A program made the position numbers and the translations under genes. Below the pieces are notes generated by a model that had not been told where the DNA came from, did not search any database, and was given only the letters and a program-made list of their open reading frames with translations. This document shows, one piece after another, positions 12,877 through 30,511 of a stretch of DNA of 64,000 nt (its first letter is position 1; each line of letters opens with the position of its first letter). This DNA comes from Rotaria sp. Silwood1 (taxonomy: Eukaryota; Rotifera; Eurotatoria; Philodinida; Philodinidae): positions 211,416-275,415 of the forward strand of contig CAJNOP010000200.1 of the NCBI GenBank assembly GCA_905250075.1. Direction: 5' to 3'.

Positions 12877-13972
12877 TTAATTTATTTGCTTATCGTTTGT
12901 TGATGGTTTCTTAACGTATTCTTTGTAAGTACCAAATAGACGATCAAAATCAATTAATGGTACTCCATAGTTACATTCGAAAAATGCATGATGTAAATAA
13001 TGAAAGGCTGCACCACCAGCTGGATCATCATAACCATCATGTCCACCAATTGGTGCAATATCAGCATGGAATTTTGCATAGAGAAAATGAAGTGGATGAC
13101 ATGAAAAAAGAAGAGGAAAATAAGCACATGTATAATAAACAAAATGTTCGATTGGATGCATAGATAATCCAGACCATGGACCAGGATTACGACTTTGATG
13201 ATGAAGACTATGAACATGACGATAAAGAAATGCACCAATATCACCTTGACGTAATCCATTTTGAACAGACCACCATGGATGCATAAAACGATGAACCTAA
13301 AAAAATTAATGTAGACTTACAATTAAAACAATTAATTGTCTAAGTTACCCAATAGAAATGAAATTCTCTCCAAAAAGTAACACTCAAAAGAATAAATATT
13401 GAAAAAAATGGTCGAGACCAAAAATCATTATAATAAGGTAATCGACCACTAGCCCATAACCACATAAAAACACATTGTACAAAAGCTGATTGTAGCCAAC
13501 CAAGTGTTGTAAATGTTATTTCTCTTAATAAATGATGTTGATTTTTTTCTTCATATGGATTGCTAGGATTAAATTTTTTTTCATGTAATGGTCCTCGAGG
13601 ATATGGACTTATACGTGCATAAGTCATCCAATGCCAAAATGAATACAAAATAAATTCCCAAGCTATATTATAAAGAAAAACTCGTGATACCCATTTAATA
13701 TGCCATTCATTTGCTTCAGAAAATGTTATTGGAAATATCCAAAGCCAACATAAAAGTGCAGCACTAAAGTCAAGTGCATGAGCTAAATGACACCAAATAA
13801 GATAATCAAAGGCTTTTTTTTGCCAATAAGACCATTGTTCATACGTTTTGAATAATAAAGGAGTTAAATAATTTTTTTTGCCTGTATGAAGACGATGAAT
13901 TCCAACGATATTACGAATACCAAATGTCATTCTAACTTGATCGATTCCTATTGACAATGATTTATTTTTCAA
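12877..13972 (-). CDS. Fatty acid hydroxylase superfamily (sterol desaturase-type) membrane enzyme
   Basis: Two exons, 13972-13349 and 13296-12877, with an in-frame 52-bp intron splitting FYW/VHRF; 347 residues. It belongs to the di-iron membrane oxygenases (C5-sterol desaturase, C4-methylsterol oxidase, fatty acid 2-hydroxylase), which oxidise lipids in the ER using O2. The histidine boxes are HRFMH (HX3H), HSLHH (HX2HH) and HYLHH (HX2HH), the last followed by AFFECNYG, as in SC5D-like enzymes (HH-FF-YNYG). Several hydrophobic segments precede and lie between the boxes (for example LLCWLWIFPITF and FFSIFILLSVTFW). The intron falls just before the first histidine box. The substrate cannot be decided from sequence. 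The SGLSMHPIEHFVYY stretch between boxes is the clearest handle for subfamily placement. The gene is complete and looks intact. Confidence 0.85.
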
Positions 13973-15099
13973 AATTTCTACTAGTCTACTATTCTTTTTT
14001 TTTCTAAATTTTTACCTCTTTTAAGTAAACTAGATGAAGAGTATGTCGTTTTGATGATTTATCATCGGGTAGTCTTTGTTTTTTTTTATTCACACCTACT
14101 GTGATAAAGATAAAAATATTTATATAAGTCACCTGCATTCTTATTCTCCTCTTTTCGATACGTAAAAATACCTGTGTTATGAAGCACTATCAAAAGAAAG
14201 GTGTTGAAGCTTAGTAGAGTACTTTGGACTCCTTCCACAGATGTTAATAGACTAAAGATCGGCAAACCGTCTTATTACACTGTTTCGTCGCAGACAAGAC
14301 TACGTATTTGATAGCAAGACGAGTATGAAACAGTGTGAGCTAATCTACTATTTAATCATCTCTATAATTGGCAGTGCACACTGATCTTACTCTGAAAATC
14401 ACTTAAATAATCTACGATTCAAATTTAATTCTAGATCAGTAGCATGTGTATACTACACTCTTCTGTTCATCCACCTGACGTTACCGGCATTACACAAGAT
14501 ATTTGTTCAACTGTTTATGATGTTGTTTATTCTTCGTCAAGTACCCTTGAAGTGATCTGCAAAAAGATTCAGAATTTACTCATACATAACTAGGTCCTAG
14601 GCAAGGTGAGACAGTGAAAAAACGATTTTCCAACTTCTTTTCAGAACTCAGTGATATATTTAGATATACGATCATAGACTAAATGAAAAATTTCTTGATA
14701 ATTATTTGTCTTCTCTTTGAATTTAGGTATTTATTCACCACTTGAAGTTACCTGTATACATGTTTGATTGATATTAGATTTTTATTTATGTTTTCGTTAT
14801 ACCTAATATAAAATAATTTGAACTATTGATTAATTTTCATGAGAATTTGTGCAAATGTTCAAAGAAAATGTCGAAATATGTTATAATAGATTTAATGTTT
14901 TATTTTATTAATTAGTTACATTATTGAGTCGAGTAATTAATATTGGAATTCTACAACACAAAAATTAAAACATAGATTTTGAGTAAATAAATAAAACATT
15001 GATATACAATGTTTTTGAAAGAAGAGTAATACAAGTAAGAATGTAACCAACTGCACAACTCTATCAATAATATTTTGAATTAATTATTTCTTGATCAAT
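13973..15099. other. Gene-free stretch
   Basis: No supportable coding sequence; AT-rich, with no obvious repeat structure. Confidence 0.5.
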
Positions 15100-15549
15100 T
15101 TAGCTTACAATTTGAAAATATAGAGGAAAACTATTATATATATATCCATTGTATCGATGTGTTAAAGAATCAAGTGCATCAATGGATACAACTATACGTA
15201 ATTTACCACTAATGTCAATTTGACCAGATTGTTCATTAAATCGAAATGGTTGTTTAATACCATTATATTTTATGCAATAACGATTAATAAAATAATGTTT
15301 AATTGATATATTCTTTTCAGTATATGTTCTATTTAAGACAGAAAATGATGTACGTTTATGACGATGATTATCATTGTTAATAGGTTTTATTAGAAAATTA
15401 GAAAAGTCAAACCAAATAACATAAGCTATAAGAAAAAATAAATAAACAAGTAGATTTATATAAATTATTTGCAAGATGCGAGTGCTATTCGTTGTGTGAT
15501 ATGAAATTGAAATCATCATATGATTTAATTGAAACAAAAAAAAAAGCAA
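15100..15549 (-). CDS. Unidentified single-pass membrane protein
   Basis: An open frame of 149 codons with the AT-biased codon use of the neighbouring genes. I do not recognise the family. It has a hydrophobic segment at about residues 27-47 (INLLVYLFFLIAYVIWF), then a hydrophilic domain with potential N-glycosylation sites (NRT, NIS) and a sheet-like C-terminal half (FRFNEQSGQIDISGKLRIVV). That layout suggests a type II membrane protein with its C-terminus in the lumen or outside the cell. A second ATG ten codons in is an equally good start. It may be one exon of a larger gene, but no flanking exon was found. Coding status rests on composition and the well-formed C-terminal half. Confidence 0.45.
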   Translation of the reverse strand: MLFFLFQLNHMMISISYHTTNSTRILQIIYINLLVYLFFLIAYVIWFDFSNFLIKPINNDNHRHKRTSFSVLNRTYTEKNISIKHYFINRYCIKYNGIKQPFRFNEQSGQIDISGKLRIVVSIDALDSLTHRYNGYIYNSFPLYFQIVS

Positions 15550-18093
15550 TGATATTCGGTTAATTTTCCTAGGCGCTTTTTATTTATAGATGAAAATCAA
15601 GAGTAGACATCAAATTGTAATTTAAATATAAAATGATACTTGTAAATTCTAAAAAACTCAACTACAAAAAAAACATCTATTTCATCAGTCGCTAATACGA
15701 TGACTTGTACATAACGAATTCATAAGTTGAACATGGTGTCAACTATATTGTAATTGTTGTTGATTTCAGATGCAGTGATGTTCAACTAATTACTATTTTC
15801 ACTTGAATAAAAACATTGTCTCTTCCACAATAAATACGTGCTATATAAAAACGCATGAGATGTTTTGCCCTTATGTTCATAGACCTTTTATTAGAATAAA
15901 TCCATAACTTTCTCGTTTTATATAGAAGATTTATAATCTGATATTCTTGAATTTGCTTATTTGAGCCCAATATTTAAACCCTCATTATCAGTTGGTTTAA
16001 CTAAAAGTAAAGTAAAATACATTGTTCGATGCACTAAACATAGTCTCAGTTATTATATTGTTTTTCAAGTTCATATTATATTCATCCTCTTTTTTTTGTC
16101 AAAATATTATTTTCATCTGGTTTGGTGTATACAGTTCTAGTCAAAAGTGAGATATTTTCTTATCATTAAGAATATCAGCTGACGAGAAATTATTGACTTT
16201 TTAGTATGTTGAATCTTTTCCACGATGACTGTGACCAATTTTATTTTGAAAACTTTAGTAAAAAGATCTCTTGGTATGAAACAATGGCGAACAAAATGAT
16301 TTGATAATTGCAAGCTATTTTCATGATTTCTGATGACTTCTGTTAATACAATCAGTTTGTTCCCTTTAATAACATGGCACTATTTTAAAGCTGTTTTACA
16401 TTTTAATTACATTTTTTGAATTTTCACTCTTTCTGAATAGTCTAACTCTTCATCTTCAATTATGAAAGATGTTCAAGGTTCAGAATGACAATATCCATAA
16501 AGAAAATCAGAATTAATAACGGTTTTTGTTGTATGAACTCGCAAGTTTTCTTATTCAGAAAAGCCATTTGTATGAAACACAAGAAAACGTGAGTCCTTTT
16601 ATAGAAAAACATCCTCTCTAGTTTTTGCAAGGTTTAAACCTATGAATTTGTATGGAACTTGAAAAATCGACATTGAACTTTTTTGGAAGATTAATGGTGG
16701 CAAAATTCTGAATCTATAAGAATTTCTGGTATTGGATTATTTCAAGAATACTAGTAGCCATTATATGTTTGAATAGACAGTAGTTGGTGGAATAACAAAA
16801 TTACATACAAGAATCTTTTTCAGTGCATATTTCTGCTAACTATGTTTTTTCACTGAGGAAAGAAGATGTGCGAATGATAAATTTAGTATATGTTTACTGA
16901 TGAAGGACGAGTTTATTGTTTACGAGTTTATTTACGAGTTTATTTATACGAGTTTATTTTCTTGACATGTCATTTGTACTTTTTTATTAATATAGATCAG
17001 AATTTTTTGTTCTTTGTAGAGTGCGTGAAGAAAATAAATATTTCTATTAGAATTCAAGTTTGTGAATGATATAATACAGTTTCAAAAAACAAAAGCATCT
17101 TGTGCATTTCATTCAGCAGATATTCATTGAAGTAGATGTTTTTTTTTCTTTCTTCTAATAAAATAATAGCAAGTAATGATGAACCACATATAGAATTGAA
17201 CGTTTTTATTTTATCATCATCTCCATTTCAAAACTTTTCTTCTCTTTTTATGTCCTGTGGAAATCAAACTACGTCTAATCTTGCTTTGAATGAAAGCGTT
17301 GGAACAAATTCTGTTCGAAACGATATCATTACATCATATCATGATTTTGATGTTTAACTAAAATGAACAACTTATCCAATTAATTACATTGTTATCATTG
17401 TTGTTACTTAACTTCTAAATCACTGAATGTTGAGGGTGTTTGCACTACTTTAAGATTTAATCACTCGAAGAAAACATTGGATAACGTTAGTAGTTTAATA
17501 AAATTGCATTATCTTAATCACATATAATTGGAACAAAAACCTATTTATCATATAACAAATTGATTCAAATGTTAATAACAAATTGGATTCTAATCAAAGC
17601 ATCGCAACTAATTTTTAAAAAGTCGAACAGACTTTCATGACATCTTTTGATATTTTTAGCGTTTATAAGTTGAGTTCACTCTGACGAGAGAATTTCGAGT
17701 GCTGCTTCTATGCTTTCGACCTTCTCTCTGCACAAGACAACCGTACTTAAGACGTTCAGTATATTCGCAAAATCGTATCCATCAATAAAAATCTTATCAA
17801 ACAGTGTGTGGAAACATTGAAGAAAAAATAAACCAATAAAAATTGACTTTCTAACCTCTTTTTTTTTTATTCTTTATGAAGAGTATGCACGTCGCTAACA
17901 TCATCATTCATATCGGATCATGATCTCTCAACATTCATAGATTGTTTCTTGTTTGTCAAAACAAAATCAATCTAATGGAGCAAATGGACACAACACAAAC
18001 ACTTTTATTAACAAACAAACCTTGGTTTGTTTTTAATAAAAATATTTAGTTTAAATAAAAAGAAAAAAACATTTTCAATATTTTTTTAGTACA
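15550..18093. other. Gene-free stretch upstream of KLHL20
   Basis: No supportable gene. It includes a short direct repeat of ACGAGTTTAT (four copies, about 16911-16955). The 73-codon open frame at 17136-17357 is Ser/Asn-rich with no domain and I do not call it. The right end should contain the KLHL20 promoter. Confidence 0.5.
16909..16956. repeat. Short tandem repeat of ACGAGTTTAT
   Basis: Four near-identical copies of ACGAGTTTAT spaced by 2-5 T/A-rich bases. A minor local expansion. Confidence 0.7.
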
Positions 18094-21000
18094 ATGCAAA
18101 ATGAAAATCAAAGTAGTACAACGATTGATATGCTTAAAGATTGTTCACCGTGTAATAATAAATTAATAAAAATCTCCGATAAACATGCAAAATTTTTAAT
18201 AGAAAATTTAAATTTATTGAGAAAACAAAAAGAATTATGTGATGTTATTTTAATTATTGGACAAAGCCAAATTCCTGCACATCGAGCTGTACTTTCTGGT
18301 AAAAATATTCATTAATTATATTGAATAAATTATTTGTATTTTTGTTTTTGTGTGTGTGTATGTTTTGTTTAGCGTGTAGTCCTTATTTCAAAGCAATGTT
18401 TACTGGTGAATTAGCTGAAAGTCGAAAAACTGAAATAATTATTCATGATATTGATGACTTTGCTATGGAATTATTAATTGAATTTTGTTATACTTCGAGA
18501 ATTATTGTTGATGAAAAAAATGTTCAGATGTTATTACCAGCTGCTTGTATACTTCAAGTAATAATGAATATTTATTTTTATACGAAATATATTACAGAGA
18601 ATAAGCCATGTTTCATTCTATCGTTTTAAAAATATTTATTTTACTTCGGGCTAAATTTTATTTAATTCAAGCTATTTTCACTCGTTGTTCTGATGTAATT
18701 CATATATGTACATTGTGCATACGATATAGAATTAACAAATAGATTGAGGTCAGATAAATTTAAAGCTAAAAAATGCAACAAATGTTCGTTACATTAGTTT
18801 TTTGAGTGTGTTTATCAAAGTATCTTATACGGTTTGTGATATGCATAATACGGTAGAACATGTATGTAACCAAATTATAAATCTAACGGCATAACTAGAT
18901 GGAAGAATTCAATATTTTCTGGAAAATTTGTTTGACTAGATTATTTTTCAAGGCGATAGACGATTATAGGGCAAAAAACGATGCTGTAAATTAACGTTTG
19001 TTAGTTAACTACGATCTTTATACTATGCTTACCGAACGGTGAAAAAACTATCTAAAATCATCGTACTTATTTTACTTGATTTCATACGAAAGTTTTATTT
19101 TTCAGTGAATTTCTTCATTCGAACATTTCTAAGTATCAAATAGCCTTTGATTCTGAACAATGTGCATCAGGTTGGGTCTGATGAGCTATATATAAATTCT
19201 GAATACAGTTCAGTTGAATAGCTTCTAGTAAGCCTGAAAATATTGAATCTGACGCGTTCTAGCGACGCCATTATGCAAAAAGAAAATACAGTATCTCTGC
19301 AGTAATAAACTATTAGGTAGAGCTTTTTTTCAAATTATTCATTACTGATTAGTAGAACTTGCATGAAAGATTAATCTGTTGAAGATTTTTCTTGACAGAT
19401 CATGACATCAAATTTTTGACATATAGAGATCAATATGAATTTTATCATGACAATTCATCTAGTTTTGACTAAAATTTTGAATGTTTATATAGAAAAACAT
19501 TCTACTCTTTCGTATAGACTAGAATTAAAATTCTCATCTGAGGTAAGAAAAAAAGACACAAGAAACAAATTGAAAATAATTCATTGTTTATGCGTCACTA
19601 ACTATTCAATAAAATAAAAATCTAGATTGAAGAAGTTCAAATAACATGCTGTGAATTTCTTCAAAAACAACTTGATCCATCAAATTGTTTGGGTATTCGA
19701 GCATTTGCTGATACACATTCATGTCAAGAACTTTTACGTATTGCTGATCGTTATGCTCAACAACATTTTACTGATGTTAAAGAAAGTGAAGAATTTTTAT
19801 GTTTGCCTATAAATCAATTAATTGATATTATATCAAGTGATGAATTAAATATGACAAGTGAAGAAGATGTTTTTAATGCTGTTATGCAATGGATTTCATG
19901 TGATCTTCAACAGAGAAAACAATATTTACCTAAAGTAAAATTTTTATTTAAATTAAAATAAATATAAACTATTTATTTATTTATTTATTTATTAAGATAT
20001 TAGAACATGTACGATTTCCATTAATGAATGCTAGATTTCTTGTTAATACAGTTAGTTCAGATCCATTAATTCGATCTGATCAAGCATGTCGAGATTTAGT
20101 TGATGAAGCTAAAGATTATTTATTATTACCACAAGAACGTTTGAATATGCAAGGACCACGAACAAGACCAAGAAAACCTATTAAATCAGGAGAAGTTCTT
20201 TTTGCTGGTTAGTTTATTCGATTTGTTTGAATTAGTTTAAAACATAGATTAATTTATTTTGTATTTAAATAGTTGGTGGATGGTGTTCAGGTGATGCCAT
20301 AGCAAGTGTTGAAATGTTTGATCCAACAACAAATGAATGGAGATCTGTTGCACCTATGTCAAAACGACGATGTGGTGTTGGAGTTGGTGTATTAAATAAT
20401 CTTTTATATGCAGTTGGTGGCCATGATGGTGTTAGTTATTTGAACAGTGTTGAAAGGTAAAATAACAAAAAGAAAATTACTTTATTTTGAATAGTGTTCT
20501 GCAATTGAATCGAGTATATAGCATGATCTAAAGTATGGATCCAGAGTGAAAACTTGCTGAGCCGTCGGTTCGAATCTCAACGCTTCAGTATATTTTTACT
20601 TCTTCAAATTGTTAGAAGTGGAAAACGATATTGTTGTACTAAAAGAATTCATTTCTAATGAAAGTTTATTCATAGATAATGATGAGTCGTATGATGAAAT
20701 CACTAAATACATGAAAAAGATAATGAATTAACAAAAAGATGAACATTATTATCTTGATGAAAAAAGCATTCATGTATGTATGCACAATTATGACGTCTAT
20801 CATCAACACTACATTCTATTACGACGTTCTCAGCAATAATAGGTGGAAAATCGTACTGTGATTGTGAAAGTATCTACTAGACATCGATTAGCTGTAGTTT
20901 GAGCATAGGATTCAATTGTGAAAACAAATACTCATATAGGACATGAATTTGAATTTCTTATGCATTTGAGTTTATTTATAGATTTGATCCTCAAACAAAT

Positions 21001-22176
21001 CAATGGAGTAATGATATAGCACCAACAAGTTCATGTCGAACAAGTGTTGGTGTTGCTGTACTTGATGGTTGTCTTTTTGCTGTTGGTGGACAAGATGGAA
21101 TTTCGTGTTTAAATCTTGTTGAAAAGTAAATTTATTTATTCATTTATTTAGTTTTTCATGAATACACTTTTTTTTCTCTTTATAAAGATATGATCCATCA
21201 GTTCAACGATGGCTTCGTGTTGCATCAATGGGTACGAAACGATTAGGTGTAGCTGTAGCTGTCCTTGATGGATATCTTTTTGCTATTGGAGGATCAGACG
21301 GACAATGTCCACTTAGTACAGGTAAACAGAATATTTTCATATTTATTTTGCTCAAAAATTGTTGCCTTGTTTTGTATAGTTGAAAGATATGATCCAAAAG
21401 CCAATAAATGGTTATCAGTAGCATCAATGAATACACGACGTAAACATCTTGGTTGTGCTGTTTATAATGGATATATATGTATGTATTTTGTGAAATACAA
21501 TCTCAAAGGTGTATTGAAGTATAGAAGTTGAAATTTGGATCATTTCTAAAAATAAAAGACGTAGCCAGAGGAATAAATAGAATAAAACAATGTTTCTCAC
21601 TTCAATCTCATAGGATAACGTTAATATCTTGTATTTTTTTTTTGAATCTAATTATTTGATTTCAATTTGAATGAATAGATGCGGTGGGTGGTCGAGATGA
21701 TGCCACAGAATTATCAACAGCTGAAAGATATAATCCAAAATTGAATCAATGGTCACCAGTTGTTGCAATGAATTCAAGGCGCAGTGGAGTAAGTCTTATG
21801 AAGCACAAAAAAAATTGAAAAAAGTTCATCTATTTCTATTAACAGGTTGGTTTAGCTGTTGTTAATAATCATTTAATGGCTATTGGTGGATTTGATGTAA
21901 GTTGTTAAACAAAAATTATTATTTAAATTTAATATTTTGTCATTTATTGATTAGGGAGCAGCATATTTAAAAAGTGTTGAATTATATGATAGTGAATCTA
22001 ATAGTTGGAAATTACATGGTGGAATGAATTATCGTCGATTAGGTGGAGGTGTTGGTGTAATTAAAGTTCAACAATATGATTCAATATTATATGGATCAAA
22101 TTCTACATCTAATATTTTATCAACTTCACCAGATGATCTTAAAAATCGTTCACTTTCAACATTAGTTGATTTATGA
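18094..22176 (+). CDS. KLHL20: Kelch-like protein 20, BTB-BACK-Kelch adaptor
   Basis: Eleven exons: 18094-18298, 18373-18557, 19626-19934, 19997-20207, 20273-20456, 20982-21125, 21188-21321, 21380-21478, 21679-21788, 21846-21896 and 21955-22176. KLHL20 is the substrate adaptor of a Cullin-3 ubiquitin ligase. The BTB domain ([39 protein letters not shown]) is followed by BACK ([19 protein letters not shown], a near-identical block to vertebrate KLHL20), the linker [21 protein letters not shown], and six Kelch blades each with a GG pair ([33 protein letters not shown]). Strong identity continues to [14 protein letters not shown]. The C-terminus then has about 38 extra Ser/Asn-rich residues not in the vertebrate protein. 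Intron 2 is 1,068 bp and intron 5 is 525 bp; the others are mostly 50-75 bp. The gene looks intact and orthology is clear. Confidence 0.95.
20519..20592 (+). repeat. tRNA-like relic in KLHL20 intron 5
   Basis: The intron contains GGTTCGAATC, the canonical T-loop/B-box sequence, preceded by TGAGCCGTC. The T-stem does not pair properly and no acceptor stem closes, so it is not a functional tRNA. It may be a decayed tRNA-derived SINE. Confidence 0.25.
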
Positions 22177-24713
22177 ATGACTATTCCGATATATCTCATC
22201 AATACTCTACTATATTGTTGTTCTCGGTGTACAATAGATTTCTTTTTTCTTTGGGCTCTATCTTTATGTATAAATTTCTTTATTTAATGATGGTCAAATG
22301 AAATATCTATGTTAAATAAACTATCATGTCAGATGGTTGAAACGATCTTAAATCAGATGAAAAAGATTTTTTCAAACTTTAATTCTCATTTCTTCTCTGA
22401 TGACAAAAATTTCATTGAGAAAGTTCATAATATTCAATCTTATAAATTAATATCAACTTGATCTAAAACCTGTTTATAAACAATCATAATATTTTATAAT
22501 GAGTTATTAAAGATCGAACTTTTTAGCGCTATAATGAATACTGATGGAGGAAAAGTTTTTGAATTTTGGATTATATTGAACATAAAGAAAACATTCAGCC
22601 TGGGGATAGTAATAGTTTATCTAAAATTGACCAGAATGAGATACTTTCCGATATTCTAAACAATAGATAAAAATAGGAGTTAAGCATTTGTTTTCATCGC
22701 ATAGAAACAGTTCAGAAGAATAGAAAAGACTTTGAGAGTATTATGGAAATTTCGAAAATAAGTTTCTAGATAACCGTTTGTTTAGCATCTGTTTTGAAAG
22801 AGATATTCACCAATTTGGAAATATATGAGTGATAACACTATTTCAATCTCATACGAATGATGATAGTGTTTTCCTAGTTCCATTAAGATCTACTTACAGA
22901 TAAAACAATAAGAAAAACATTAGAATTAATTGAATTAATTTCCTTCGTCAAATTCTCAAATTGAAATACAAAGAAATATTGTACTTAATTTTTTTATATC
23001 TAATTGAAAACAACTAAAAATTGATGAGTAGCTACTTCGATTAAACAGACACATCAAAATTATTGATTTTCTTGAAAAAAATGAGAAGGGGAATGAGTTT
23101 ACTACTCAAATCGATCTTATTGGATGCGTCATACTTTTTTTTCGACTCAGCATAATGAGAAACCATGTCAATGTGCATAACATAAAAACATTCTTGGATT
23201 AAATATTACCTTTCTCAAATTACAAAATCTGTGAAATAAAAACAAAGCAAATGTAGGAGAAATGGAAAGAAAAAATAGTCCAAAATTCATATTTGTCTTG
23301 TATATTATTATTCATATTAATTGAGTCATCTAAAACTACTAGAATAAAAATAATAAGTCAAATACAGTTTTATAAAATCACTAAAGCTCTTATTAAGTCT
23401 TATTTATAATTCAGAAATAACTAGTAAAGAGTTCATTTAAGAATAATTTATGCATGAACATACATCGATATAAATATATATATATACACTATATGTGAAA
23501 ATATTTGCAGTACTTTTTATTCGGCATATGTCTTAGTATAGATAAGCTATCTGATTTTAAAATCTCTTTTAAAATATATGTCGTCAAAGTCTCTATATAT
23601 TTCTATTTATATTGATTGAAAACATGATAATTGAATATTTTTACAAATCACATAGTATGTTGATTATGAATTGAATCTGGTAATCATATATTAGTATAAC
23701 TAAATCTTTAGTTTTTAAAACACAAATTATTTGTGGATAATTCTTCATAGTCTTTGTGAGTATATACGAACGTTTTTCATTTATTCTTATTTTTGAAATA
23801 AAATATCTCATAAAATGTCATATATTGTCATCTAGTGTTTATTTTTACATAATTTTTTTATGAAATAAAATTTTTTGTCTATGTGTCGTCCAAATAACTT
23901 ATAATAAATCTAGGCAAAAGGTACAAAAATAAGCTCATTGTCCTAAATTTTTTTATTTTGTTCGAACAGTTCACACAGATTGCTGTTATAAGACAAAAAC
24001 AAGTTTGATTCTAATATAATACTTATAAATAAATCTAACAGATCATTTGATATTCAATCGCAATACAAAAAGAAAATTGACATTTTAGGTACATGTTTAT
24101 GCGTTCGAAAAACAAATCTGAGTAAGAAGTAATAATAATTTTGATAATCATACTATATAAGTTATAAAAACACTCAACTCTATTCTATTGATTTATATTA
24201 AGTGTTCGGAATAGAAAAAGGATCAACCTCAAATACTCATCCTATGAAATTTTTCTTGTTGTTTCAACACCTGATTTCATCAATATTATTGGTTGAAATA
24301 TGACGTGTTTTGGGCTTATAATATTTTTATCCGTTTGCAATAATTTGTAGCTATATAAAAAAACAAATCTTCTATAAACAATATCGAATTTCAACTGAAC
24401 TAGATCTAGTGAGAATATGTTATTTAACTACTGAAGTGTCGTGTTCATACTAAATACATATTTTCTTCAAATAATGAAAAATAATCATTTAAAGTAACTT
24501 TTGATCGAGATCAATATTCAAGTTTTCGAAGCTTCAATTTTTTGATATAACGAATCTCGATAATATTGTTCTAGAGGGGTGTAATCTTTTGATCAATATT
24601 TTATTTGAATATATTAGTCAAGAAAACAAATATTTTCAAAGTAGCTATACTGAATTTGTATAAATTGGTTTAGCCTTTCTTTCTATCATAGGAATTTTTT
24701 TTCGAGGATTATC
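22177..24713. other. Gene-free stretch between KLHL20 and the polyprotease
   Basis: 2.5 kb of AT-rich sequence without coding exons or clear repeats. It presumably holds the KLHL20 3' UTR and the protease promoter. Confidence 0.5.
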
Positions 24714-29408
<4,695 letters not shown>

Positions 29409-30511
29409 TATAAAGAATATTTTTCATTTGCTTATCTTATGATAGAACATATCCAACTGTTAATCACTGATTGATCTGATATATTAATTGACCTTATACT
29501 GCGTTTCCAACCTCTGACATAGGATTCATAAAAGAAAAAAAACGCATGACAGAATTTTGTTCTGAACAAAGACCTTATGATTATTAGAATGTTCCTTGGA
29601 GACCTTTTCTAATTAACTCACCGAACACTGTTTATCAGCAAAATATTTCATCAATCGATGATTAACAGTCGGATATATTCTCTCGATATTTTAACGACCG
29701 ATTTTTAGTTTTTCTCTAGATATCACTTTTAAAAGAACATCTATTAAAAGATGTGCATAGTAATCAATTTGTTTTTCAAGCATATACTGTTATTTCGTGT
29801 TACCAATAATAATATTTCATCATCAGAAAAACAGTGACTAAAACAAGTCATCATCCTTGTAAATATGCTATGATCTGGAAATAATTATGCTCTCCTAACA
29901 TCTGACTGAGAGAAAAGAAAGAAGCAAGGAAGAAGAATGTTAAAAACTGAAATGATTGTGATTTTGACGTAAGCTTGAATTCAAATCTTACATTGAAAAG
30001 TAAAAGTTCAATACTATAGCTTGGCAGATTACAATTATTGATTCAAACTCTTGATAATACAAAAATCGAACCATACATAATTAAATTAATCACTAGTCAC
30101 TAATATATAGGAACTCATATACATATGATTCCGGAAATAAAAATAGAATGATGGAATAATCTACTAATTACAAGTCCTACATTTCTTTTGCTTGACTGTA
30201 AACAAATCTGCTAAAATATACACAAAACAGTATATCTGTAAAATCAACCATGACAAACCTATTATCGTAATTATGTAAATTCAATTGAGTCATGTCCGAT
30301 ATTAAAAGGAATTACTTGACAAGTAACATTGTGTTAACAAGATTTTCAAAAATGAACGACTGAACCGTATTTTGAAATATAAAAAGTACCATTTATTTAA
30401 AATAGAATAAAATAGTAAAGATTGTACAGAATATTATAAAATGAGAATGTGAATCATACGAAGAAATCAATCCTAAATAAATGAAATATTGATTAATGAT
30501 TATCAACAATT
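29409..30511. other. Gene-free convergent spacer
   Basis: 3' flank shared by the converging polyprotease and acid phosphatase genes. AT-rich, no repeat or coding signal seen. Confidence 0.5.

Noticed and set aside
20519-20592. Functional tRNA gene in a KLHL20 intron
   Set aside because: T-stem and acceptor stem do not pair; only the B-box resembles a tRNA.
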